The notes under the pieces: generated by a model
The model's input: the letters and a program-made list of their open reading frames with translations, nothing else
Told to the model about the DNA's origin: nothing
The model's database searches: none
Made by a program: the position numbers and the translations under genes
In this document: one piece after another, positions 37,419 to 46,276 of the stretch
How the letters are laid out: every line of letters begins with the position of its first letter
Numbering within the stretch: position 1 is the first letter of the stretch
NCBI RefSeq assembly: GCF_038396755.1
Contig: NZ_CP149822.1
Coordinates: forward strand, 2,790,001 to 2,854,000
Length of the DNA: 64,000 bases
Source: Chitinophaga pollutisoli
Lineage (GTDB): Bacteria > Bacteroidota > Bacteroidia > Chitinophagales > Chitinophagaceae
Direction of reading: 5' to 3'

Positions 37419-39212
37419 ATGGATACCGCGGTTAATAGCAAAGCAGCCCTGAAAGGGGCGGAGTTCCTGGTGAAAGACGCATCCCCTGCAGATGTTTTCA
37501 TCCCTGAAGATTTTTCGGAAGAACAGCTGATGATCAAAGAAATGGCCGAAACATTCATCGCCCGTGAAGTGACGCCCGTGCTGGACCGGCTCGACAAGCT
37601 GGAGGAAGGTCTCATGCCTTCGCTGCTGGACAAGGCCGGCGAGCAGGGATTGCTCGGTGCGGCATTCCCGGAAGAGCTGGGAGGGCTTGGCAAGGATTTT
37701 ATTACCGCAACCCTGATCAACGAAGCCCTCGGCGCAGGGCACTCCTTTTCTGTAGCGATGGCCGCCCACACCGGGATTGGTTCGCTGCCCATCCTTTATT
37801 TCGGCACCGAGGCGCAAAAACAGAAATATATTCCGAAGCTGGCCTCCGGCGAGATGAAAGGCGCTTACGCCCTCACCGAGCCCAACTCCGGCTCGGATGC
37901 CCTCAGCGCCAAAACCACGGCTAAACTGTCGGCCGACGGCAAACATTATATCCTCAACGGCCAGAAGATCTGGATCACCAACTCCGGTTTCGCCGATGTA
38001 TTCACCGTTTTCGCGAAAGTGGACGGCGAGCAGTTCACCGCTTTTATCGTGGAAAAAGGCACGCCCGGCTTCACACTCGGGCCCGAAGAACATAAAATGG
38101 GGATCAAAGGCTCCTCCACCCGGCAGATCTATTTCCAGGATGCGGAGATCCCCGCAGAAAACGTACTCGGGCAGATCGGCAAAGGCCACCTCATCGCCTT
38201 CAACATCCTCAACATCGGCCGCCTCAAATTGTGCGCCGCCGCGCTGGGAGGCGCCAAAGGCAGCCTGGATATCACCATCAGCTACGCGAAAACGCGCGAA
38301 CAATTCAAACAACCCATCGCCAATTTCGGCGCCATCAAACATAAACTGGCCGAAATGGCCATCCGCATATGGGCCTGCGAAACGGCCCTCTACCGCACTT
38401 CCCAGCTGATCGACCAGCAGGAACACGAGTTGCTCGCCGCCGGCAAAGCCTTCAACGAAGCCCTGCTCGGCGCGGCAGAGGAATATGCCGTAGAATGTGC
38501 CATGCTCAAGGTTAACGGCTCCGAAGTGCTCGATTTCGTGGTGGACGAAGGCGTGCAGATCCACGGCGGCAACGGCTTCAGCGATGAATACGTCATCTCC
38601 AAAGCCTATCGCGATTCGCGCATCAACCGCATCTTCGAAGGCACCAACGAAATCAATCGCCTCCTCACGCTCGACATGACCCTCAAACGCGCCATGAAAG
38701 GGAAGATCGACCTCATGACGCCCGCCATGAGCGTGCAGAAGGAACTGATGAGCATCCCTGATTTCGGGAACGACGACGAAAGCGCCTTCGCCGCGGAAAA
38801 GAAATTGATCGCCAACATGAAAAAGGCCATCCTCCTCACCGCTGGCGCCGCCGCGCAAAAACTCATGATGAAGCTGGAATCCGAACAGGAAATCCTCATG
38901 AACATCGCCGATATGGCCATCGAAACCTTCGTGAGCGAAAGCGCGCTGCTCCGCCTCATCAAACTCACCGAACAAAAAGGAGAATCCGCCACGAGCCTCC
39001 AGGCCGATATGGTGCGCACCTACCTCAACGACGCGGCCGACCGCGTACATAAATCCGGCAGGGATGCAATCAACGGCTTCGCAGAAGGCGATGAACAACG
39101 CATGATGCTCCTCGGCCTGAAACGCTTCACCAAAACGGCGCCGTTCAATACCAAGGACGCACGCCGCCGCATCGCCGACAAACTCATCAGCGACGGCAAA
39201 TACACTTTTTGA
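37419..39212 (+). CDS. Acyl-CoA dehydrogenase, long (about 600 aa) type
   Basis: A FAD enzyme for the first step of fatty-acid beta-oxidation. Signatures: AYALTEPNSGSDA (FAD/substrate loop, about 150), WITNSGFADVFTVFAK, IHGGNGFSDEY and the catalytic Glu in IFEGTNEINRLL (about 415). A C-terminal helical extension (about 430-597) places it with the VLCAD/ACAD9-like group found in Bacteroidota. Single gene with its own promoter and terminator. Confidence 0.95.
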   Translation: MDTAVNSKAALKGAEFLVKDASPADVFIPEDFSEEQLMIKEMAETFIAREVTPVLDRLDKLEEGLMPSLLDKAGEQGLLGAAFPEELGGLGKDFITATLINEALGAGHSFSVAMAAHTGIGSLPILYFGTEAQKQKYIPKLASGEMKGAYALTEPNSGSDALSAKTTAKLSADGKHYILNGQKIWITNSGFADVFTVFAKVDGEQFTAFIVEKGTPGFTLGPEEHKMGIKGSSTRQIYFQDAEIPAENVLGQIGKGHLIAFNILNIGRLKLCAAALGGAKGSLDITISYAKTREQFKQPIANFGAIKHKLAEMAIRIWACETALYRTSQLIDQQEHELLAAGKAFNEALLGAAEEYAVECAMLKVNGSEVLDFVVDEGVQIHGGNGFSDEYVISKAYRDSRINRIFEGTNEINRLLTLDMTLKRAMKGKIDLMTPAMSVQKELMSIPDFGNDDESAFAAEKKLIANMKKAILLTAGAAAQKLMMKLESEQEILMNIADMAIETFVSESALLRLIKLTEQKGESATSLQADMVRTYLNDAADRVHKSGRDAINGFAEGDEQRMMLLGLKRFTKTAPFNTKDARRRIADKLISDGKYTF

Positions 39213-39250
39213 GGAGCGGCTGATCATTAACAATTGAAATAGATAACTTT

Positions 39251-39287
39251 ACAAGGAACAGGCCAATGCTTGTTCCTTGTTTTTTTG
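39251..39287 (+). terminator. Terminator of the acyl-CoA dehydrogenase gene
   Basis: A 10-bp perfect stem (ACAAGGAACA / TGTTCCTTGT) with a 10-nt loop and T7. Confidence 0.9.
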
Positions 39288-39304
39288 GACAATAACCATG
39301 CGCT

Positions 39305-41062
39305 ATGTTAGAAAGGAAAATCGGGAGCCTGCTGGTGGCAGTGTGCATCGCCGCGCCCGCTATGGCCCAGGAGAAAAGTTTTCTGCGCCTCACCCAGCCC
39401 GGCAAACAGAACAACAGTGTCAGTACCGCCCGCCAGTTCCTTGTTGGCTCCACCTGCAAATCGTGCCAGGTGTATGTGAACGCCGAACCGCAGAAAGTGT
39501 ATCCGACCGGGGCATTCGCCATCGAAGTAACGCTGGGGGAAGGCGGCAACGAATTCCTCGTGAAATCCGTAGGGCCCGGCGGCGATTCGATCCTGCGGTC
39601 GGTTTGGTTTACGTATAACGCCCCGCAGGCGCCGCAGCCGGTATCTTCCATCAACATCGCCACGATCCAGACTTTCCCGGAAGGCAACCTGACCGTTGCA
39701 CCCGGCGACGTGATCCGGGTTCGCGTGAAAGCCATTCCCGGCGGCACCGTAAAACTTGGTGATGCGCTTACGCTGCAGGAGCTACCCGTCGGCGGTTCCC
39801 AGCAAATGCCCGGCATCTACCAGGGTTCTTATACCGTGCAATGCGCCGATCCCCTGATCCAGGGCCGGCAATTACCCATTACACTGGATTTTGAAGGCAC
39901 CCAGGTCAAGCGCTTCACTCCGAATATCTTCACCCTCCGCGACCCGCAGGCGCAACCGCTCGTGGGCAAAACCAGCGGCGACGATCCCATCCTGAAATAC
40001 GGCCTCGGCGGCGACCGTCTCGGCGGCGCACGCATGGGCAGCCTGGATACGGGCATAGTGCTCAACATTACGGGCAAGGCGGATGGCGATTACCGCGTAC
40101 AGCTGTCCAAAACCCTCAGCGCCTGGATCCCCCAGGAATTCGTGAAACTTCAGCCCGCGGGCACTTTTCCGCCAACATCCCTCACCGGTTCGTGGCGCGC
40201 ATGGGGCGATGAAAAGGCGGACTACCTCTCTGTTGCCCTGACGTCGAAACTTCCCTACCGCACCACCCAGCAAAACGATCCCTCCCGGATCGTGATCGAT
40301 ATTTTCGGCGCCACGGCCAACACCAACTGGATCACGCAGCTGGAAAATGCGAAGGAGATCAAAAATGTGTATTACGAACAGGTGGAAGACGATATCCTGC
40401 GCGTGGTGATAGAACTGAAGCACACCCAGCACTGGGGGCATTCGGTATACTACAACGGCAATATCCTGACTGTAAAAGTGAAACGCCCACCTTCGAAACC
40501 CGGCCTGGGCGACCTCACCATCGCGGTAGACGCGGGCCACGGCGGCAGGAACCTTGGCGCCCAGGGGCCTACGGGCGTATATGAGAAGGAAATGGCGCTG
40601 GCGGTGGCCGTGGCGCTGCAACAGGCGCTCCAGCGCGAGGGCGCCCGCGTAGTCATGACCCGCGTAAACGATTCGTACATCGATAATAGTTACCGCGTGG
40701 TTTCGTACCGCGATAAAGACCCGGATCTGCTGGTCAGCATCCATCTTAACGCTTCCTCCGACCCCGTGCGGATACAAGGTACCAGCACTTATTACAAGCA
40801 TATCGGTTTCCGGCCGCTGAGCCAGCATATTTACAAACGGCTGCTGGAACTGGGCCTGAAGGAATTCGGAAATGTGGGCAGTTTCAATTTTGCGCTGAAC
40901 AGCCCTACCGAATACCCTAATGTGCTGGTAGAGACCCTATTCCTGAGCCATCCCGAGGATGAAATGCGGATCCTCGATCCGGGCTTCCGGCGGGAGATGG
41001 CGGGGAAGATCGTGGACGGGATAAAGGATTTTGTAGCGGAGGGCTATGCCAAAGCGGAATGA
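39305..41062 (+). CDS. N-acetylmuramoyl-L-alanine amidase
   Basis: A cell-wall amidase of 585 aa. Signal peptide (MLERKIGSLLVAVCIAAPAMA), a long N-terminal region with Ig/AMIN-like strands (about 30-390), then the amidase_3 zinc domain: IAVDAGHGGRN (His), GVYEKEMAL (Glu), LLVSIHLNAS (His) and the catalytic Glu in VLVETLFLSHPEDE. It cleaves peptide stems from glycan strands, probably at division. It follows the acyl-CoA dehydrogenase but is separated by a strong terminator. Confidence 0.94.
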   Translation: MLERKIGSLLVAVCIAAPAMAQEKSFLRLTQPGKQNNSVSTARQFLVGSTCKSCQVYVNAEPQKVYPTGAFAIEVTLGEGGNEFLVKSVGPGGDSILRSVWFTYNAPQAPQPVSSINIATIQTFPEGNLTVAPGDVIRVRVKAIPGGTVKLGDALTLQELPVGGSQQMPGIYQGSYTVQCADPLIQGRQLPITLDFEGTQVKRFTPNIFTLRDPQAQPLVGKTSGDDPILKYGLGGDRLGGARMGSLDTGIVLNITGKADGDYRVQLSKTLSAWIPQEFVKLQPAGTFPPTSLTGSWRAWGDEKADYLSVALTSKLPYRTTQQNDPSRIVIDIFGATANTNWITQLENAKEIKNVYYEQVEDDILRVVIELKHTQHWGHSVYYNGNILTVKVKRPPSKPGLGDLTIAVDAGHGGRNLGAQGPTGVYEKEMALAVAVALQQALQREGARVVMTRVNDSYIDNSYRVVSYRDKDPDLLVSIHLNASSDPVRIQGTSTYYKHIGFRPLSQHIYKRLLELGLKEFGNVGSFNFALNSPTEYPNVLVETLFLSHPEDEMRILDPGFRREMAGKIVDGIKDFVAEGYAKAE

Positions 41063-41319
41063 GGCGGGGATGGAATAGAAATGGCCCCCGCAGAGGGAGC
41101 CATGTAATACCGGTGAAGGTATTTCCATATCCAGAACGAATCTTTAGCGGAGGTAGCAGGTGATGAAGCCAGCACGTATGCATCCCCGCCTTAAGGCGGT
41201 TATATTCTCATGTCTATTCAGTCTTCTTTAATTTTGGAACCGGGAAACTGGGGCCTTTTCCGGGCCCGGACTGTCTCCGGCGCCATAGTGCAAAGGTGTC
41301 CATTTGACCGCAGGCGGCC

Positions 41320-41373
41320 AATACCCACAAGTGAGTATTTTTACCGGAAATAATTACCCTACTATATTAGTAG
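41320..41373 (+). promoter_or_regulatory. Compound palindromic operator/promoter element, copy 2
   Basis: AATACCCACAAGTGAGTATT (41320-41339; TACCCAC-2-GTGAGTA heptamers), 19 bases, CTACTATATTAGTAG (41359-41373), then 78 bases to the ATG at 41452. Same order and spacing as at 12429-12480. A TATCTTTG -7-like box follows at 41383-41390, which would put the second palindrome in the -33 region. Confidence 0.65.
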
Positions 41374-41451
41374 ATTAATGATTATCTTTGGCGGACGGCG
41401 GCTGAGGGATATTTCGTATCTTTAACGTTATCCGTTGATAAATATAAACTT

Positions 41452-41796
41452 ATGAGCCAACTGGTAGAAGAGTTTGACGCATACCGGAGCAAGATGAATG
41501 AAGTGATCCTTGGAAAACAGAACCTGGTGCTCAACCGGCTGTTCAATCTGGATACCAATACCTATGCGGAAGGCGCGCTGTCCGTGAAAACGAAGGAATT
41601 GCTGGGCCTGGTGGCTTCGATGGTGCTTCGTTGCGACGATTGCATCAAATATCACCTCGGGAAATGTCATGAGCAGGGCGTGACCACGCAGGAACTGTAT
41701 GAAGTTTTTGCAGTGGCCAACATTGTGGGCGGCACGATCGTGATTCCGCACACCCGCCGGGCAGCCGAGTATTGGGAAGAACTGATCAATTCGTAA
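41452..41796 (+). CDS. Carboxymuconolactone decarboxylase / AhpD-like protein
   Basis: A small helical protein of 114 aa with the redox motif CDDCIKYH (CxxCxxxH, about residues 64-71) of the AhpD-like group, so a peroxidase or thiol-disulfide function is more likely than lactone decarboxylation. It sits 32 bases before korB and behind the compound operator, so the two are probably co-expressed; protecting an oxygen-sensitive ferredoxin oxidoreductase would make sense (inference). Confidence 0.9.
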   Translation: MSQLVEEFDAYRSKMNEVILGKQNLVLNRLFNLDTNTYAEGALSVKTKELLGLVASMVLRCDDCIKYHLGKCHEQGVTTQELYEVFAVANIVGGTIVIPHTRRAAEYWEELINS

Positions 41797-41828
41797 CTTT
41801 ACATTCCAAACTTTATATATACAAATCA

Positions 41829-42866
41829 ATGTCAACAGTTACCGCTTCTCCGCAGCCATTAACGGCCAAAGATTTTGCAACCGACCAGGAAGTACGCTGG
41901 TGCCCGGGTTGCGGGGATTATTCCATATTGAAACAGGTGCAAACCATTATGCCCGGACTGGGCGTTCCCCGCGAAAACATCGTGATCGTATCCGGTATCG
42001 GGTGTTCTTCGCGTTTCCCGTATTACATGAATACGTACGGCATGCACTCGATCCACGGGCGTGCCACGGCCATCGCTTCCGGCCTGAAGGCCACGCGGCC
42101 TGAGCTGAGCGTATGGATCGTGACGGGCGACGGCGACGGGCTGTCCATCGGGGGGAATCATACCATTCACCTGCTGCGCCGTAATTTCGATGTGAACATC
42201 ATGTTGTTCAACAACCAGATTTACGGTTTAACGAAAGGACAATATTCTCCCACTTCCGAAACCAATAAAGTAACGAAGAGCACGCCCTACGGCAGTATCG
42301 ACCATCCGTTCAACCCGATGGCGCTGGCAATGGGCGCGGATGCGACTTTCATTGCCCGGAGCATGGACCGTGACCCGAAGCACCTCCAGGAGATGCTGAA
42401 GCGGAGCCACGCGCATAAAGGAGCGTCGTTCCTGGAGATTTACCAGAACTGCAACATCTTCAACGACGGCGCTTTCGAGGTGTTCACCGAGAAGTCCAGC
42501 AAGGCAGACAATACGCTGTTCGTAGAGCAGGGGCAGCCGTTGGTGTTTGGTGCGCAGAAGAACCTGGGGGTTCGGCTGGATGGTCACAAACCGGTGGTGG
42601 TGGACCTGAACGACGGTCAGTTCAGCGCGTCGGACCTGTGGATTCACGACGAGCAGGATTTCGGCAAGGCGCAGATCCTCACCCGCATGTTCGACGACGC
42701 ACGGATCGAAGGGCATTTGCCGCGTCCGTTCGGCGTATTCTACCAGATTTTCCGTCCTACCTACGAGGAAATCATGTTGGCGCAGCTGGAAGAAGCGAAT
42801 GCGAAGCGCGGCCCCGGCAGCCTGGACAAACTCCTGGCCGGCAACGAAACCTGGACGATCGCATAG
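41829..42866 (+). CDS. korB: 2-oxoacid:ferredoxin oxidoreductase, beta subunit
   Basis: The thiamine-diphosphate subunit that oxidises 2-oxoglutarate (or another 2-oxoacid) with ferredoxin. Motifs: WCPGCGDY (cluster/TPP region), GIGCSSRFPYY, IHGRATAIASG, GDGDGLSIGGNH (TPP-Mg site) and NNQIYGLTKGQYSPTS. About 345 aa, the length of the beta subunit in two-subunit KorAB. The ATG at 41829 was chosen over a longer frame at 41772. The alpha subunit gene, normally adjacent, is not in this window. Confidence 0.93.
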   Translation: MSTVTASPQPLTAKDFATDQEVRWCPGCGDYSILKQVQTIMPGLGVPRENIVIVSGIGCSSRFPYYMNTYGMHSIHGRATAIASGLKATRPELSVWIVTGDGDGLSIGGNHTIHLLRRNFDVNIMLFNNQIYGLTKGQYSPTSETNKVTKSTPYGSIDHPFNPMALAMGADATFIARSMDRDPKHLQEMLKRSHAHKGASFLEIYQNCNIFNDGAFEVFTEKSSKADNTLFVEQGQPLVFGAQKNLGVRLDGHKPVVVDLNDGQFSASDLWIHDEQDFGKAQILTRMFDDARIEGHLPRPFGVFYQIFRPTYEEIMLAQLEEANAKRGPGSLDKLLAGNETWTIA

Positions 42867-42887
42867 TATCATATCAACGCATTTTAC

Positions 42888-42917
42888 AAGGCCGCACACA
42901 TTGCGGCCTTTTTTTAT
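42888..42917 (+). terminator. Terminator of korB
   Basis: A 9-bp perfect stem (AAGGCCGCA / TGCGGCCTT) with a 5-nt loop and a run of T, 22 bases after the stop. Confidence 0.9.
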
Positions 42918-43089
42918 ATCCGGATTTCCGACCCTCTCCAAACGCAGCCCCACCTTAGCTTTCCATCCACTTCCTCCACTCGAAAGAGATACCGGCCTCC
43001 GAAAACCGGAGATGCATTTTTAGGTGCATTACTTCGTAAGCGCGACATTTGAGAAGTTAATCCAATTACCACTATTAAACGTTGAACGC

Positions 43090-43536
43090 ATGAACCTGGA
43101 TACGTATCCGGTTGAATCATCCGATGATTTGTTAACACATTTATTTATGAGTGATGGGCCGAATGGGAAGATATTGAAGCGGATCGAATTCCAACATACT
43201 AAACCGGGTTGTTACAATCTTGCTTTCGGAGATTGGAAGGAAGAGGATCAGCGATTAGATGATACGATAAGAAGCAATAATAAAGATCTTGAGAAAGTGC
43301 TGTCGACCGTCGCCATGGTTGTGGATTTGTTCCTGACGGCGTCACCTTCGGCAAGGATAGAGATGACAGGAAGCACGGCATCGAGAACTCGATTATACCA
43401 AATGAAAATCCTCCAAAATTTGCAGAAAATCAATGAGCACTACATCATAAAAGGGCACAATGGCAATGCGTGGGAAGTAATTAATACAGCGATGATTTAC
43501 TCAGCTTTTTTTATCGAACACAAAAAATATGCATGA
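43090..43536 (+). CDS. DUF6934-like protein of unknown function
   Basis: 148 aa from the ATG at 43090 (MNLDTYPVESSDD); the frame is open to an ATG at 43024. Features: GPNGKILKRIEFQ, then CYNLAFGDWKEED, the acidic DDTIRSNNKDLEKVLSTVAMVV and TGSTASRTRLYQMKI. I recall this pattern from the DUF6934 group of Bacteroidota, with no known activity. No signal or membrane segment. The gene is clearly AT-richer than its neighbours and overlaps the next gene by four bases (ATGA), so the two form one unit, possibly toxin-antitoxin-like. This is inference; no catalytic motif is seen. Confidence 0.65.
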   Translation: MNLDTYPVESSDDLLTHLFMSDGPNGKILKRIEFQHTKPGCYNLAFGDWKEEDQRLDDTIRSNNKDLEKVLSTVAMVVDLFLTASPSARIEMTGSTASRTRLYQMKILQNLQKINEHYIIKGHNGNAWEVINTAMIYSAFFIEHKKYA

Positions 43537-43721
43537 TGAAAAAGAGAACAACAACAACAACATCTGAGGTTCCGTTTGATATATACAAATGGGGTGCAAA
43601 TGCCAAAATTACGATTAAGCCCAGGTCTTACTTCCCGGATGCCAGCAATCATCCATTCTTCAAACGCAAGTTGGAGGCGGCATTGGAGCGGGCTAAAATT
43701 CCAGGATATCACGATTACTGA
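43533..43721 (+). CDS. Small partner of the DUF6934-like gene, 62 aa
   Basis: A basic, soluble 62-residue protein: a Thr-rich start (MMKKRTTTTTSEVPFDIYKW) and a helical C-terminus (NHPFFKRKLEAALERAKIPG). Its ATG overlaps the stop of the upstream gene (ATGA), implying coupled translation. No family recognised. Reading-frame signs (overlap, sensible composition) support it as a real gene. Confidence 0.55.
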   Translation: MMKKRTTTTTSEVPFDIYKWGANAKITIKPRSYFPDASNHPFFKRKLEAALERAKIPGYHDY

Positions 43722-43856
43722 CAGGCATTCATCATCTCGGGCATTCTCAAAGCCCCGTTAAACTTATGCCTCATTTGCATTGGAGCCCAGTAATCATTAA
43801 GATTTGAATATTTTCAAAACTGAGGAGAACTTATTATTCACACGATTAACCCATTT
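43722..43856. other. AT-rich spacer
   Basis: 135 bases with no gene or terminator that I can support, leading into the tandem duplication. Part of the same low-GC patch as the two genes before it. Confidence 0.4.
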
Positions 43857-43992
43857 ATGCGAGGATGCCATTAAAAATTGGAAGGTATTCGAAACAGGGT
43901 GGATATTATTATTCGCAGCCATTAATGCGAGGATGCCATTAAAAATTGGAAGGTATTCGAAACAGGGTGGATATTATTATTCGCAGCCATTA
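43857..43992. repeat. Perfect 68-bp tandem duplication
   Basis: Two identical copies, 43857-43924 and 43925-43992, each starting ATGCGAGGATGCCATT and ending CGCAGCCATTA. A further ATGCGAG occurs at 44001, and ATTAACCC precedes ATGCGAG on both outer sides. The unit is not a multiple of three. It forms the 3' end of the LysE gene. Confidence 0.95.
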
Positions 43993-44635
43993 ACCCGTCA
44001 ATGCGAGAAATCCCCCCGCCCAGGAGCACCTGGTACAGCAGGGCGAGCCCGAAGATGATCATGCAAACGCCCGCCACCCTGTTCAACCAGAGTACATTCG
44101 TGAGCGTCAGCTTATGACGGATTTTATCGGAAACGAAAACTTTCAGGATATCTGCAGACAATACAAACAACAAGCAAACCGTGTACATCGTAAACCGGTA
44201 ACTCACATCCAACGGCGCATTCGCCACACAAACCCCCAACCAGAATAATATCACCCCCGGATTCAAGGTATTCATCAAAAAGCCCCCCAACCAGATCTTC
44301 GCATAATCACGCGTCCTGAACATCTCCGGACGCTCATCCCCCGTCACGATCCGCACCTTCTTGAAAAATAACCCGTACACACCCATGCAGATCAATAAGA
44401 TACCCCCACAAATTCCAATAATCCGGGTATGCGCTCCCAGGCTCCCAATAAACGAAGAAGCCAGGTTCCCCAGCAACACAAACATAATATCACTCACGGA
44501 TACGCCCAGGGCAAAACTAATCCCAGCACGCCAGCCGTTGCTGATGCTATACTTGATAATGGCGAAAATCACCGGCCCTACAGAAACCGATAAAAACACG
44601 CCTAAACCTAATCCTGCGATAATGGCGGCAGTCAT
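43922..44635 (-). CDS. LysE family translocator
   Basis: A six-helix exporter of 237 aa, of the RhtB/LysE type that exports amino acids or similar solutes. It begins MTAAIIAGLGLGVFLSVSVGPV with the family GP motif (about residue 20), and GISFALGVSVSD follows. The natural protein appears to end near GGGISRIDG; the last 22 or so residues (MAANNNIHPVSNTF...) and the stop codon come from the 68-bp duplication, so the C-terminus has probably been replaced by a rearrangement. The membrane part is intact. Confidence 0.88.
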   Translation of the reverse strand: MTAAIIAGLGLGVFLSVSVGPVIFAIIKYSISNGWRAGISFALGVSVSDIMFVLLGNLASSFIGSLGAHTRIIGICGGILLICMGVYGLFFKKVRIVTGDERPEMFRTRDYAKIWLGGFLMNTLNPGVILFWLGVCVANAPLDVSYRFTMYTVCLLFVLSADILKVFVSDKIRHKLTLTNVLWLNRVAGVCMIIFGLALLYQVLLGGGISRIDGLMAANNNIHPVSNTFQFLMASSH

Positions 44636-44648
44636 TCCCTAAAATACA

Positions 44649-46190
44649 CTAGGCTTTCACGCCCGCTTTGGTGATGAGGAATTGTTCCCAGTCCTTCAGC
44701 TTTTCGCCTTTCAGCACCCGCGGGAACTTGTTCATGGCTCCTTCTTTGCCCTTGCAACGCAGGTAATCAAGGAAAACCTGGTTAGGCATGATCTCTACAA
44801 AAATTTCTTTCAACGCGGAAGTCCGTTCAACGGCGTAGTCGTCGTTCACCTCACTCAGCGTTTGGTCGATGATCTCCCGCACTTTCGCGGCGTCCACATT
44901 CGTGGCGTCCGTACCGATATACCACCGGTGCGCAAAAAGATTCTCATATTGGAAACCCGCCACCGTAAACTCACGGATCGTAATCCCCAGTTTACGCTGC
45001 ACGGTGTCGATCGCCTTGTTCATGTTATCGATGCTCATGTGCTCACCCGCCAGGCTCAAAAACTGCTTGGTACGGCCCACGATCACGATCTCATGCTCCT
45101 TCACGGAAGTAAACTTCACCACGTCGCCGATGAGGTAACGCCAGGCGCCGGAGCAGGTCGACAGCATCACGGCATATTCCTGGTCTTCCACCACTTCGTG
45201 GATCATATATGATTTGGGATTCGGCTTCACTTCGCCGTCCGCATCGAAATTTTCCTCATTAAAAGGGATGAACTCGTAGAAAATTCCCGTGTTCAACACC
45301 AGTTTTATCCCCTTCACCCCCGGCCGCGCCTGGAAGCCGAAAGACCCTTCCGAGGCCATGTACGTCTCGATAAAAGTGATGGGTTTGCCCAACAGCCGCT
45401 GGAAACTCTCGCGGTAAGGCTCGAAGCTCACGCCACCGTGGATATAAATGGCCAGGTTCGGCCAGATTTCGTGGATATGCTTGACGTTATGGTACTTGAT
45501 GATCTCCTCCAGCACAATCTGCACCCAGGCAGGTACCCCGCAAACCGTTCCTACATCCCACTGCGGCGCCTTCCGTACGATCAGCTTGATACGCTGTTCC
45601 CAGTTCGGCTTGCGGGAAATCTGGCTGCCGGGCTTGTAAAACCGGCGGAACCATTTCGGAATATTTTTAGCCTGGATACCGCTCATGTCGCCCTCGTAGT
45701 AATCCCCCTTCTCGAAAAGGGAAGTAGTGCCCCCCAACATGAGAATCCCCTTGGTGAACGACTTCGGCGGTACGTTGAAGTTAGCCATGGAATACAACTG
45801 CTTCACACCCACCTTCTTCACGGTACGCAGCATGTCGCGCGTAACGGGAATGTGCTTGCTGGCAGACTCGGAGGTACCCGAGCTCAAAGCGAAATACTTG
45901 ATCTTCTCAGGCCAGCTTACATTCGCCACGCCCTCCAGGCACTTATGCCACCACTCCGCGTGCATCTTGTTGTAGTTATGCACGGGAACCGTCTGCCGGA
46001 AGCGCGCTACCCAATTGGGGGCATGTAACATGTCCTCAAAATGGTAGTGCTCGCCGAACTGCGTATGCTTCGCTTTTTCCATCAACCTGCGCAATACCTG
46101 CATCTGGTATTGTCGCGGCGTCCCCAGCTTAAAAGTGAACTGTTTCCTTATTCGTAGGGATCTGGATATCAGGTTACCAATAATGGCCAT
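44649..46190 (-). CDS. GH3 family acyl-amido synthetase-like protein
   Basis: 513 aa of the GH3 branch of adenylate-forming enzymes: SGTSESASKHIPVT (phosphate loop), the FIETYMASEGSFGFQ core, and YRYLIGD-type motif WRYLIGDVVKF, then GRTKQFLSLAGEHMS. Plant members join amino acids to hormones; the bacterial function is mostly unknown. 13 bases before the LysE gene in the same direction, which could mean that a conjugated product is exported (inference). Confidence 0.9.
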   Translation of the reverse strand: MAIIGNLISRSLRIRKQFTFKLGTPRQYQMQVLRRLMEKAKHTQFGEHYHFEDMLHAPNWVARFRQTVPVHNYNKMHAEWWHKCLEGVANVSWPEKIKYFALSSGTSESASKHIPVTRDMLRTVKKVGVKQLYSMANFNVPPKSFTKGILMLGGTTSLFEKGDYYEGDMSGIQAKNIPKWFRRFYKPGSQISRKPNWEQRIKLIVRKAPQWDVGTVCGVPAWVQIVLEEIIKYHNVKHIHEIWPNLAIYIHGGVSFEPYRESFQRLLGKPITFIETYMASEGSFGFQARPGVKGIKLVLNTGIFYEFIPFNEENFDADGEVKPNPKSYMIHEVVEDQEYAVMLSTCSGAWRYLIGDVVKFTSVKEHEIVIVGRTKQFLSLAGEHMSIDNMNKAIDTVQRKLGITIREFTVAGFQYENLFAHRWYIGTDATNVDAAKVREIIDQTLSEVNDDYAVERTSALKEIFVEIMPNQVFLDYLRCKGKEGAMNKFPRVLKGEKLKDWEQFLITKAGVKA

Positions 46191-46264
46191 TAATTGCGGA
46201 TTCTAAGTTTGAAAAGCAAAAATAGTTAATTCGTTGTAATTCGGGGGAAGTTGGCTAAGCTTCG

Positions 46265-46272
46265 TACATTTG
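46265..46272 (+). promoter_or_regulatory. Possible -7 box of the inositol monophosphatase gene
   Basis: TACATTTG, 4 bases before the ATG, same geometry as at 8131. It suggests a leaderless mRNA; no -33 box seen. Confidence 0.3.
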
Positions 46273-46276
46273 CGCC

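Noticed and set aside
37410..39233. 607-codon open frame on the minus strand
   Set aside because: Antisense to the acyl-CoA dehydrogenase, which has all family motifs; composition is shadow-like.
43857..43992. Possible CRISPR array
   Set aside because: Only two directly abutting 68-bp copies without spacers and no cas genes.
43804..44058. 84-codon frame on the plus strand across the tandem repeat
   Set aside because: It reads the 68-bp duplication in two different frames and overlaps the LysE gene; no independent support.
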